This document shows, piece by piece, positions 56,649-64,000 of a stretch of DNA of 64,000 bases. A program made the translations under genes and the position numbers. The DNA lies in the NCBI RefSeq assembly GCF_004683885.1, contig NZ_CP038440.1, positions 840,001-904,000 on the forward strand. Reading direction: 5' to 3'. The DNA comes from Brevundimonas sp. MF30-B. Lineage in GTDB: Bacteria; Pseudomonadota; Alphaproteobacteria; Caulobacterales; Caulobacteraceae. Within the stretch, counting starts at the first letter, position 1. Each line of letters opens with the position of its first letter. The notes under the pieces were generated by a model. It searched no databases. It worked only from the letters and a program-made list of their open reading frames with translations, and was not told the origin of the DNA.

Positions 56649-59522
56649 CTACTCCAGACCCAGCGTGGCGCTGCCGAGATCAATCGCGGAAGCGGGCGCC
56701 ACCACCAGATCGGGATGCGCCTGACGCAGAGGCTCCAGAAACAGCCGCGCATCGCCCACTACGACCACATAGGCTTGCTCCGAGCCGATCGAGGCCCGCG
56801 CTGCGGTCTGGACGGCCTGCGGCGTCACCGCCTGGATGCGCTCGGCATATCGGGTCAGATCGGCCAGGTCGCGCCCCTGGATGACCGCCTCGGCGATGGC
56901 CCCGCCCAGACCGGCGGTCGTTTCAAGACCCCGCGTGAAACCTCCCGCCACGAAGGTGCGCCGCCCCGAGACGATTTCATCGGGCGTGGCTTCCGATCCG
57001 ATCCGGTCGAACTCGGCGAGCACCAGCCCGACCACTTCTGCCGCGCTCTCGTTCTTGGTCTGGCTGCTGGCGGTCAGCAGCCCGCTCTCGGCGCGCGCCG
57101 AGAGGTTCGAATAGGCGCCATAGCTGAGGCCGCGTTTGGCGCGCACCTCCTGGAACAGGCGGCCGTTCGATCCGCCGCCGATGACCGCGTTTGCGATGGT
57201 GAGGGCATCCCAGGCGGGATCCGAGCGAAGCGGCGCGCGTACCGCCGCGGCGACGGCGGCCTGGCCCGCGTTGGGCATGTCTACGACGATCACGCGCGGC
57301 GAGGTCGGCGCACCGGCGCGGGGCGGCGACGAAGGGGCCGGAGCGGTCGGCCGGCTCCATTGGCCCAGGGCCTGTTCGGCGAAGGCGAAGGCGGCTTCGG
57401 GCTCCATCCCGCCCGTGATGATCAGGGTGGACGTATCCGGTCTCCACCATTGGCGATGGAACTGGGCGATCTCTTCCCGGGTCAGGGCCTGAAGGCTTTC
57501 CGGTGTGCCCGCAGACGGTGCGCCGTACGGCGCGGCGCCGTACACCACCCGATCCAGCACTGCAGAAGCCAGAGGGCCCGGCTGACGCAGGTTGACGCGG
57601 AGCCGGTTCACCGCCTGGGCTCGGGCGCGTTCCAATTCGTCGGGGGCGTAGGCCGGTCGTTGAACGACATCGGCCAGGATGCCGCCCGCGCCGGTCGCCG
57701 ACGCGATCGGAGCCGAGAGGGACACGCCCGTGACGTCGGCGCTGGCGCCCACGTTCAGATTGGCGCCGAGCGCTTCCAGGGCGGCCGCGATCTCGGGCGC
57801 CGATCTGTCGCCCGCACCCTGGCGCGCCAGGGTCGCCGCCATGCCCGCCAAGCCGGACCGATCTGCGGGATCGGCCGAGGCGCCGCCCGCGATGAGAAGC
57901 TGAGCGTTCATGATGGGCAGGTCGGTGGACTTGGCGGCGATGACGCGCAGTCCGTTGGGCAGGACCCGCTCGGCGATCACCGGAGCGGCGATCGGCCGGC
58001 TCTCTCCCACGGCGGGCGCCGCCATGCGCTGGCCTTCGGGCGCCAGGACGTTGGGCGGCAGCACGGCCGGCGGGACGCTGAGGAAGGTCGGGACCGGGGC
58101 CGGGTTGCGCCAGCTGTCCTCAGCGGTTCCCTCGGGTCGACGACCCTCGTCCTGATACAGGATGGAAACGCGGGCTCGCTCGTTCAGATAGGTCTGTGCG
58201 ACGCGCTGCACGTCGGCTGCCGTCACGGCCTGAATAGCACCGACCCGTTGATCCGGGGCCGAAGGCGCGAGCCCTGCACTGAGGGCGTTGCCGAGAATGA
58301 AGGCGCGACCCGAGGCGGTCTCGCGCTGGCGCAGCTCGGCGGACAGCAGCTCCATCTTGGCCTCGGCCAGTTCGGCGGCCGTGACGGGCTGGGATCGGAT
58401 GCGTTGCAGCTCGGCGTTCAGGGCGGCTTCCGCTTCGCCGGGGTCACGGCCTTGGGCGACCGTAACGCTGGCGGACAGATAGCCCCCTTCTTCCATGGCG
58501 TTGACCCCGAACGACGCCGAGGACGCCAGCTGGCTGTCATAGACCAGGGCCCGATAAAGGCGCGAGTTCTCGCCTCGCGACAGGATGGCCTGCATGACGT
58601 CCAGCGCCGCGTTGTCGCCGTTCTGCGCATCGGGTCCCGGATAGAGGGCGGCGACGGCGGGCAGGGGCACGTTCGGCGCATAGGCCATGACTTGCCGGGG
58701 CGCGGTCCGCGGCTGGGGCGCAGGACGTTGCATGCGCGGCACAGGGCGATCGGGGTTAGCGATGTCGCCGAAATACTGATCGACCCAGGCGTCAAGCTGG
58801 GCTGGGTCGAAGGCGCCCGACACGATAAGCGTGGCGGTCGCCGGCCGATAGTAGGCCTCGTGAAAGGCGCGCGCGTCGTCGATCGTCGCGGCGTCGAGCT
58901 GCTCGATCGAACCGATGATCGAGCGCCTGTAGATGTGATCGTCGAAGGCGTTGTCCGGGGTTACGAAGAAGGCCAGCCGGCCGTAAGGCGGCGCATAGAC
59001 GCGCTGGCGGAGCTCTTCCTTCACGATCGACCGCTCGGCGTCGAACACGTCCTGATCCACGACCGGCCGAGCCATCCGCTCGGCGTGGGTCCAAAGCATG
59101 GTTTCAAGATACTGGGGCGGGACCGTTTCGTAGTAGTTGGTGTAATCCTGACTGGTCGATGCGTTGCGTGTGCCGCCGACGTCTTCGACCATGGCGCTGA
59201 TCGCGCCATAGGGCAGGTTGACCGTCTTGCGCGACAGGATGTGCTCGAACAGGTGGGCGAAGCCGGAGCGACCCTCCGGATCATCCTTGCCGCCGACATC
59301 ATACCACAGGGTGACGGTCACGGCGCCCGCCGTGTCGTCCGGCATGGCGTAGACCTTCAGACCATTGCTCAACTCTCGATGGGTGTAGCGCAGCGGCGGA
59401 GGCGTCACCGCAGAGGCGGGGCTCGCGGCGGCTGCGGCAAGTTGGGGCGCCTGGGTCCAAGCGGGCGTGGCCGTCAGGATCGCGGCCATAGAAGCGCCGG
59501 CCAAGGCGACGGATTTCAGCAT
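56649..59522 (-). CDS. M16-family metallopeptidase (two-domain)
   Basis: 957 residues with two M16 domains. Signal peptide about 1-23 (ends PAWTQA). The inverted zinc motif is HLFEH (H90, E93, H94) and the third ligand is in ERSIVKEE (about E169). The second domain starts near PVIAERVLPNGLRVIAAKSTD and lacks the zinc motif, as in pitrilysin-type half inactive proteins. It is a probable periplasmic peptidase. It converges with eda and lies downstream of the metal-sensor gene by 68 bp. Confidence 0.92.
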   Translation of the reverse strand: MLKSVALAGASMAAILTATPAWTQAPQLAAAAASPASAVTPPPLRYTHRELSNGLKVYAMPDDTAGAVTVTLWYDVGGKDDPEGRSGFAHLFEHILSRKTVNLPYGAISAMVEDVGGTRNASTSQDYTNYYETVPPQYLETMLWTHAERMARPVVDQDVFDAERSIVKEELRQRVYAPPYGRLAFFVTPDNAFDDHIYRRSIIGSIEQLDAATIDDARAFHEAYYRPATATLIVSGAFDPAQLDAWVDQYFGDIANPDRPVPRMQRPAPQPRTAPRQVMAYAPNVPLPAVAALYPGPDAQNGDNAALDVMQAILSRGENSRLYRALVYDSQLASSASFGVNAMEEGGYLSASVTVAQGRDPGEAEAALNAELQRIRSQPVTAAELAEAKMELLSAELRQRETASGRAFILGNALSAGLAPSAPDQRVGAIQAVTAADVQRVAQTYLNERARVSILYQDEGRRPEGTAEDSWRNPAPVPTFLSVPPAVLPPNVLAPEGQRMAAPAVGESRPIAAPVIAERVLPNGLRVIAAKSTDLPIMNAQLLIAGGASADPADRSGLAGMAATLARQGAGDRSAPEIAAALEALGANLNVGASADVTGVSLSAPIASATGAGGILADVVQRPAYAPDELERARAQAVNRLRVNLRQPGPLASAVLDRVVYGAAPYGAPSAGTPESLQALTREEIAQFHRQWWRPDTSTLIITGGMEPEAAFAFAEQALGQWSRPTAPAPSSPPRAGAPTSPRVIVVDMPNAGQAAVAAAVRAPLRSDPAWDALTIANAVIGGGSNGRLFQEVRAKRGLSYGAYSNLSARAESGLLTASSQTKNESAAEVVGLVLAEFDRIGSEATPDEIVSGRRTFVAGGFTRGLETTAGLGGAIAEAVIQGRDLADLTRYAERIQAVTPQAVQTAARASIGSEQAYVVVVGDARLFLEPLRQAHPDLVVAPASAIDLGSATLGLE

Positions 59523-59590
59523 GTCTTCCCCCTAGGTTGATGATGCGCCGGAGCATGATCGCAGTTCTGCTCCCCCCGCCGGCGGCTTGG

Positions 59591-60112
59591 CTATGGCCGA
59601 GCTTGTGAATTCGGCGGGTCGGAGTGATCGGCGGTCGGCGCGGGCTGGCTATGCCGTCTGCCGTTGCGATTGCGGGACAGCAGGGGCGACAGGGCCTGGC
59701 GGTCGGCCTGGTCGAGGCCCGACAGCACCTGCACCGCGCCGGTCTCCAGCCGCGCGCGGCCGCGCATCTCGGCCAAGCGCGATTCCTCCAGCAAGGCCTG
59801 CACGCCGGCCTGGTCGAAGGTCGGGGCGGCCGAGCGGGCGATGGCTTCGCGGCGGGCGGCGCGGGCGGCCTCGAAGTCGGGCTTGGCGGCCAGAGCCGAG
59901 GCCCGCAGCGCCTGGCGCACCGGCGCCTGCTGCGCCGGCTCCAGCTGTTCGATCAGGGCCATGGCGGGGCTTTGACGCCCGCCGCGCCGCTCCGCCTCGG
60001 CCTGGCTTTCGGCGCGCTGGGCGCCGATCCAGATCACCAGGCCGACGGCCAGGGCGAACAGGTTCAGACCGATCGAGGCGATCAGGGCGATCTTGAGCGC
60101 GCGAGGGGTCAT
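59591..60112 (-). CDS. Periplasmic heavy-metal-sensor-like protein
   Basis: 173 residues. One N-terminal membrane anchor (IALIASIGLNLFALAVGLVIWIG), then helices of the CpxP/Spy/CnrX type (MALIEQLEPAQQAPVRQALR, FEAARAARREAIARSAAP, QALLEESRLAEMRGRARLE). It overlaps the anti-sigma gene by four bases (ATGA). In related systems the anchored sensor controls the anti-sigma factor. Confidence 0.8.
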   Translation of the reverse strand: MTPRALKIALIASIGLNLFALAVGLVIWIGAQRAESQAEAERRGGRQSPAMALIEQLEPAQQAPVRQALRASALAAKPDFEAARAARREAIARSAAPTFDQAGVQALLEESRLAEMRGRARLETGAVQVLSGLDQADRQALSPLLSRNRNGRRHSQPAPTADHSDPPNSQARP

Positions 60113-60543
60113 CCGCTCGTTCCCAGAACTTCGGCGTCGTCCACGGTGGACAGGGACGCCTGATACAGCACCGTGTCAGCGCGAACGGCGGCGGTCAGCT
60201 TGTCGTTCAGGCCGACGCCCGCCACGACGCCGGCGCAGGCCGCCGCCGCCCAGCCGGCGCCCGCCAGCCAAGCCAGGCCGCCCCAGCCCCAACGCCGCAG
60301 ATTGCGCGGCTTCAGGCCCTGCGACAGGGCCGAGCCGACGGCGCGGTCGACTTGGGCGCGCGAAGCAGTCAGGCGAGGCGACGCGTCCAGGGTCTCGTCC
60401 AGAGCCCGCGCCTGGGCCAGCAGGGCGCGCGCCGGGGCCGAAGTCGACAGCAGGCGTTCGGCAGCGGAGCGCTCGCCTTCAGGCCAGCGGCGCGGCTCCG
60501 CGCCATAGGCGGCGATCAACTGTTCCAGCCGGTCATGGGTCAC
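60109..60543 (-). CDS. Putative membrane anti-sigma factor
   Basis: 144 residues. The cytosolic N-terminus begins MTHDRLEQLIAAYGAEPRRWPEGERSAAERLL, followed by one membrane helix (WLAGAGWAAAACAGVVAGVGL) and a short periplasmic tail. It overlaps the sigma-factor gene by four bases and the sensor gene by four bases. The anti-sigma role is inferred from this order and layout, not from a zinc-binding ASD motif, which is absent. Confidence 0.7.
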   Translation of the reverse strand: MTHDRLEQLIAAYGAEPRRWPEGERSAAERLLSTSAPARALLAQARALDETLDASPRLTASRAQVDRAVGSALSQGLKPRNLRRWGWGGLAWLAGAGWAAAACAGVVAGVGLNDKLTAAVRADTVLYQASLSTVDDAEVLGTSG

Positions 60544-61076
60544 CGATGGTCTCCTTCAACTCCCGGGGCGATGTCGGCCAGAGCCTGCCGCAGGGCACGA
60601 CGCCCGCGTGACAGAAGGCTTTCCAGCGCCTCGACGCTGACGTCCATCAGGCCGGCGGCCTCGATGTTGGTCAGTTCCTGATAATGGCACAGAACCAGCG
60701 CTTCGCGCTGACGCTGAGGCAGAGCCGCGAGCGCGGCGTCGACCCTGCGGCCGGTGTCGGCGGCCATGAGGCCCCGGTCGGGCGCCGGGCCCTCGTCGGG
60801 CCGATCCGGCGGCGTCTCGGTTGGAACCTCCCGCCGCCGCCGCAGGCGATCGTAGCAGAGGTTCAGCGCCACCCGGTGCAGCCAGGTGTCGAACTTGGCC
60901 TTGCCTGGGGTCCAGCGCGGGGCCTGGCGCCAGGCGCGGATCAGAGCCTCCTGCGCCACGTCCTCGGCCTCGGCCGCATCGCCCAGCATTCGGCCGGCCA
61001 GCGCCAGCATGCGTGGAAGCTTGCGCGCCACCAGCGCCTGGATGGCCGCGGCGTCGCCGCGCCCTGCGCGACGCAC
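60540..61076 (-). CDS. ECF-type RNA polymerase sigma factor
   Basis: 178 residues. Sigma-70 region 2: KLPRMLALAGRMLGDAAEAEDVAQEALIRAWRQAPRW, with the core-binding DVAQEALIRAWR. Region 4: LAALPQRQREALVLCHYQELTNIEAAGLMDVSVEALESLLSRGRRALRQ. The start is GTG at 61076 because no ATG lies between the upstream stop (61170-61172) and that codon. It is coupled by overlap to the anti-sigma gene. Target promoters unknown. Confidence 0.9.
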   Translation of the reverse strand: MRRAGRGDAAAIQALVARKLPRMLALAGRMLGDAAEAEDVAQEALIRAWRQAPRWTPGKAKFDTWLHRVALNLCYDRLRRRREVPTETPPDRPDEGPAPDRGLMAADTGRRVDAALAALPQRQREALVLCHYQELTNIEAAGLMDVSVEALESLLSRGRRALRQALADIAPGVEGDHR

Positions 61077-61175
61077 CAGATCCTCGTCGGGGTCGGCGAT
61101 CCGAACCAGTGCGGCCTCCCTCGACCCTCTGAAAAAGGGCGGACGTGGCTGAAACCGCCGTCCCCGACATCATCC

Positions 61176-61739
61176 TTACTCCGAACCGGGCGCCGCTGGC
61201 GACGCCGGACGCGCACCGCGCCTGTCGCGACGCTGCTCGCGCATCTGGGTCATGGCCGCACGGCGCTCCTCCGCGGTGACGACGCCGTCATTGTTTGCGT
61301 CCATCCGGGCGAACTGTTCGGCGGCCCGAGCACGAGCGTCTTCGATGCGCATAGGCTCAGCCGCACGGCTGTTGACGCGACGGTCCATGCGCTTGGCGCG
61401 CGGTCCCGCGCGTTCGGTCCCGGCGCGCTGAGACCGGTTCAGGAACTCCTCCCGACTCAGCACGCCGTCGCGATTGGCGTCCAGCCGATCAAAGGCCTGG
61501 GCGGTGCGCTCGGCGCGGCGCGTCTGCATGGCGGCTCGGCGTTCCTCGGCTGTGACCACGCCGTCGTTATTGGCGTCCAGGGCCTGCAGCCGCTCGACGC
61601 GGCGTTGGACGAAGTCGGCCTGGGCGACAGGTTGCGCGCGCTCGGCGGCGCGCGGGTTCTGCGTCTGGGCCTGGGCGGCGCCGGCGAGGCCGGTCAGCAT
61701 CAAGGCGGCCGCGCCGCCGAGCACAAATGTACGGCTCAT
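61176..61739 (-). CDS. Secreted EF-hand protein
   Basis: 187 residues. Signal peptide about 1-24 (ends AAQAQ). Three EF-hand loops begin at D55, D87 and D147, each a 12-residue Asp-Asn/Asp-Gly pattern ending in Glu (DANNDGVVTAEE, DANRDGVLSREE, DANNDGVVTAEE), with Arg-rich helices between. It probably binds calcium in the periplasm. ATG at 61737-61739 has GGAG upstream; an open extension of 15 codons has no support. It precedes the sigma-factor module on the same strand. Confidence 0.85.
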   Translation of the reverse strand: MSRTFVLGGAAALMLTGLAGAAQAQTQNPRAAERAQPVAQADFVQRRVERLQALDANNDGVVTAEERRAAMQTRRAERTAQAFDRLDANRDGVLSREEFLNRSQRAGTERAGPRAKRMDRRVNSRAAEPMRIEDARARAAEQFARMDANNDGVVTAEERRAAMTQMREQRRDRRGARPASPAAPGSE

Positions 61740-61811
61740 GTGGATCTCCGTGAGGATGGTTGTCGCGTCCCTGTCACGGTTCACACGCGCCGCCTGTCGG
61801 AGTCCGTCGCT

Positions 61812-64000
61812 TTAGTTCAGAGCGTTCTCGAAGGCGGCCCGCGCGGCGCGGCGCAGAATGGTCAGTTCATCTTTCAGCGCCCCAAAGTCCGAAGCTCCCG
61901 CGGTTTCCGCCAGGCGCCGCCTGAAGCCTTCCGGCTCGGCGTCTGGATCGGGCTGTTCGTCAAAGGCGCACGCCAGCAGCTGGGACAGCCGCTGCTGCAG
62001 CCTCCAGGCCTGCTCAAGCACATCGTCATTTGAAAGGGACTGCAGAGTGGAGACGGTCAGGGCGCGGCCCTCAGCCGCCGCCTGCAACTGGCGGTACTGG
62101 GCGACGAACTCGGCGTCCACCTGCCCCCCCGGTGAGAGCTTCAGGTCCCAGAAGCCGTGCGGCGGCCGCTCGCGGTCCATCAGGGCGCGCATGGCTCGCA
62201 CATCATGCCTCAGGGCTGCATCGTCCCGCGGCTGTCTGAGTGCGGCTTCGATCGTCTGGCTCACCCGCTCGCCGAAGGCCGCGTCGCCGGCCCAGACCAC
62301 GCGCGCCCGCGTCAGAGCCAGGAACTCCCAGCTGTCGGCCTCGCGGGCGTAATAGTCGGACAGGGCTGACAGCCGCACGGCGACCGGCCCCTTGGAGCCC
62401 GAGGGCCGGAGCCGCATGTCGACCTCGTACAGCCCGCCCTCGGCCGTCTGGGCCGACAGAGCCGCGATCAGCCTCTGGGTGAAGCGGCCGTAGAAGGTCT
62501 CCGCGCCCCAGCCGCGCCCCGCAGAAGAGGCGTCCGGCGCGGCGTCATAGACGGTCATCAGGTCCAGGTCCGACGACGCCGTCATTTCGCGCGACCCGGC
62601 CTTGCCCAGCGCCACGACGGCCACGGCGCCGGGAAAGGCGCCGCCCATCCTTTCGGCCTCGGCCAGGGCGGCCGGGGCCAAGGCGCGCATGGCCGCGTCG
62701 GCCAACACCGTATAGGCCCGCCCCGCCGCCTCGCCGCCGGCGCGGCCGGTGACGGTCTGAAGGCCGATGCGGAAAGTCTGTTCGCGGTGCAGCCGGCGCA
62801 CCACGTTCATCGCGCCCTCGAAGTCCTGGGCGGCCGCCTCGCTCAGCATCTCTGCGATGACGCCCGAGTCCTCGTCCAGATCGGCCAGGAAGCGGGCGTC
62901 CAGGACGCTGTCCAGCGCGGCGGGCTGGCGGCCCAGCATGCGGGCCAGGCGCGGCGCATAGGCCATCATGCCCACCACCATCTCGAACAGCCGCGGCTGA
63001 TTGAGGAACAGGGCCTGGACCTGCACGCCCCCAGACAGGCCCGAGAAGAAGACGGCGAACCGGCGGAAGGCCGCGTCCGGCGCGCCCGTCTCGGCCATGG
63101 CCGTCAGCAGGCGCGGCGCCAGGCGGGTGAACAGTTCGCGTCCCTTGGCTGATCGTGTGGCCGAGATGCGGCCATGATGCCACTCGCGGATCGTGGAAGC
63201 GACCGACGCCGGCTCCGAAAAGCCCATGCGCTGCAGCGTCTCCAAGGTCCCGGGATCATTCTCGACGCCGGTGAAGACGAGGCTGCCGTAGGGGGACGAC
63301 AGGTCCTCGCCGCCCTCGAACAACTCCCCGTAGCGGTGGTTCACCCCCGCCAGCAGACCTTCGACGCCGGCGTCGAACAGGGCCAGATCACCCTCTCCCG
63401 CCAGGGCCGCCACGGCTGCGCGACGCGACGGATCGGCGGGCAGGACATGAGTCTGTTCGTCCTCCAGCATCTGGACGCGATGCTCCAGGGCGCGCAGTTC
63501 GCCGTAGGCGTCGGACAGCTGGCGCGCGACGTCGGCGGGCACATGGCCCGCCTCGGCCAGCGCGTTCAGGGCGTCGAGGGTCCGGGGGCTGCGCAGCGAC
63601 GGGTCGCGGCCGCCCAGGATCAGCTGCTGGGTCTGGGCGTAGAACTCGATCTCGCGGATGCCGCCCCGGCCCAGTTTCAGGTTGGCGCCGGCGGCCTGCA
63701 GGCCCTCGCCGGTCTTGTGGACGTGGATCTGCTTCTTGATCGATTGGATGTCGAGGATCGCCGGATAGTCGAGGCTGCGCCGCCAGACGAAGGGCGTGAG
63801 GGCCTTCAGGAAGTCGCCCGCCTCGGCCAGGTCGCCCCCCACGGCGCGCGCCTTGATGAAAGCCGCCCGCTCCCAGTTCTGGCCTACGGATTCATAATAG
63901 GCCAGGGCCGTCGGCGCGGCGACGACCGGCGGGGTGGAGGAGGGGTCGGGCCGAAGTCGGAAGTCGACGCGGAAGACATAACCGTCCCCGGTGCGCTCGC
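61812..64000 (-). CDS. glnE: Glutamine synthetase adenylyltransferase/deadenylase (3' part)
   Basis: The gene leaves the right window edge, so its 5' end is not visible. The 729 visible residues include the end of the N-terminal deadenylase domain (FRVDFRLRPDPSSTP, YYESVGQNWERAAFIKARAV, LKLGRGGIREIEFYAQTQQLI) and the C-terminal adenylyltransferase domain (GKAGSREMTASSDLDLMTVYD, VDMRLRPSGSKGPVAV, WEFLALTRARVVWAG). It controls glutamine synthetase by AMP addition and removal under PII. Ends 72 bp before the EF-hand gene start. Confidence 0.95.
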   Translation of the reverse strand, partial: ERTGDGYVFRVDFRLRPDPSSTPPVVAAPTALAYYESVGQNWERAAFIKARAVGGDLAEAGDFLKALTPFVWRRSLDYPAILDIQSIKKQIHVHKTGEGLQAAGANLKLGRGGIREIEFYAQTQQLILGGRDPSLRSPRTLDALNALAEAGHVPADVARQLSDAYGELRALEHRVQMLEDEQTHVLPADPSRRAAVAALAGEGDLALFDAGVEGLLAGVNHRYGELFEGGEDLSSPYGSLVFTGVENDPGTLETLQRMGFSEPASVASTIREWHHGRISATRSAKGRELFTRLAPRLLTAMAETGAPDAAFRRFAVFFSGLSGGVQVQALFLNQPRLFEMVVGMMAYAPRLARMLGRQPAALDSVLDARFLADLDEDSGVIAEMLSEAAAQDFEGAMNVVRRLHREQTFRIGLQTVTGRAGGEAAGRAYTVLADAAMRALAPAALAEAERMGGAFPGAVAVVALGKAGSREMTASSDLDLMTVYDAAPDASSAGRGWGAETFYGRFTQRLIAALSAQTAEGGLYEVDMRLRPSGSKGPVAVRLSALSDYYAREADSWEFLALTRARVVWAGDAAFGERVSQTIEAALRQPRDDAALRHDVRAMRALMDRERPPHGFWDLKLSPGGQVDAEFVAQYRQLQAAAEGRALTVSTLQSLSNDDVLEQAWRLQQRLSQLLACAFDEQPDPDAEPEGFRRRLAETAGASDFGALKDELTILRRAARAAFENALN

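Noticed and set aside
56127..59540. 1137-codon open frame covering eda and antisense to the M16 peptidase
   Set aside because: Runs through two confident genes in the wrong frame or strand; Arg/Gly-rich shadow translation.

Overview
The window is GC-rich, densely coded, mostly operonic DNA from an alphaproteobacterium. Gene content points to Caulobacterales, most likely Brevundimonas or a close relative: groESL with a CIRCE element, a SecB next to purH, an ornithine decarboxylase paired with a deoxyhypusine-synthase-like enzyme, an sdhCDAB cluster, and Caulobacter-like promoter spacing. This assignment is inference from families, not from a marker gene. I found no rRNA, tRNA or CRISPR array.

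Layout. 1-3260: end of sucA and sucB (2-oxoglutarate dehydrogenase). 3398-5386: groEL/groES on the minus strand with CIRCE. 5622-8267: a glycine-zipper protein, pgi and a secreted hypothetical. 8378-10994: phnCDE uptake operon, then a DUF2254 membrane protein. 12556-14996: polyamine pair (ODC and DHS-like enzyme). 15164-19788: small proteins, an orphan cytosine-5 DNA methyltransferase, purH, secB. 19965-24864: sdhC-sdhD-sdhA, an intervening glycosyltransferase, sdhB and an adrenodoxin-type ferredoxin. 24909-26059: PilZ and TetR proteins. 26282-32220: an archaic-type chaperone-usher fimbrial locus (pilin, chaperone, usher, tip-like subunit) followed by an AT-rich leader and a LuxR-type regulator. 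32242-37845: extensin-like lipoprotein, FecA-like TonB receptor, uvrB. 37852-40541: an accessory spot holding an atypical low-GC gene with a DisA_N/DAC-like C-terminus, a decayed DpnI-family endonuclease and an HTH-like hypothetical. 40542-44226: GH3 beta-glucosidase with a LacI-type operator, pgsA, carbonic anhydrase. 44258-49743: a DUF3857/transglutaminase/TPR gene broken by one amber codon, uvrC, a DMT-type transporter. 49840-52724: a 26-residue membrane peptide coupled to a pteridine-reductase-like SDR and folB, DUF4870-type proteins, a small GNAT. 52699-56640: stress SDR, small regulators, a kynurenine-formamidase-like hydrolase, DUF805, KDPG aldolase. 56649-64000: M16 peptidase, a metal-sensor/anti-sigma/ECF-sigma module with an EF-hand protein, and the 3' part of glnE.

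The most unusual items are the accessory spot beside uvrB (DAC-like gene plus DpnI relic), a sharply AT-rich recoded patch inside uvrB, the single in-frame amber in the DUF3857 gene, and a YxxxK-to-YxxxR change in the folB-linked reductase.
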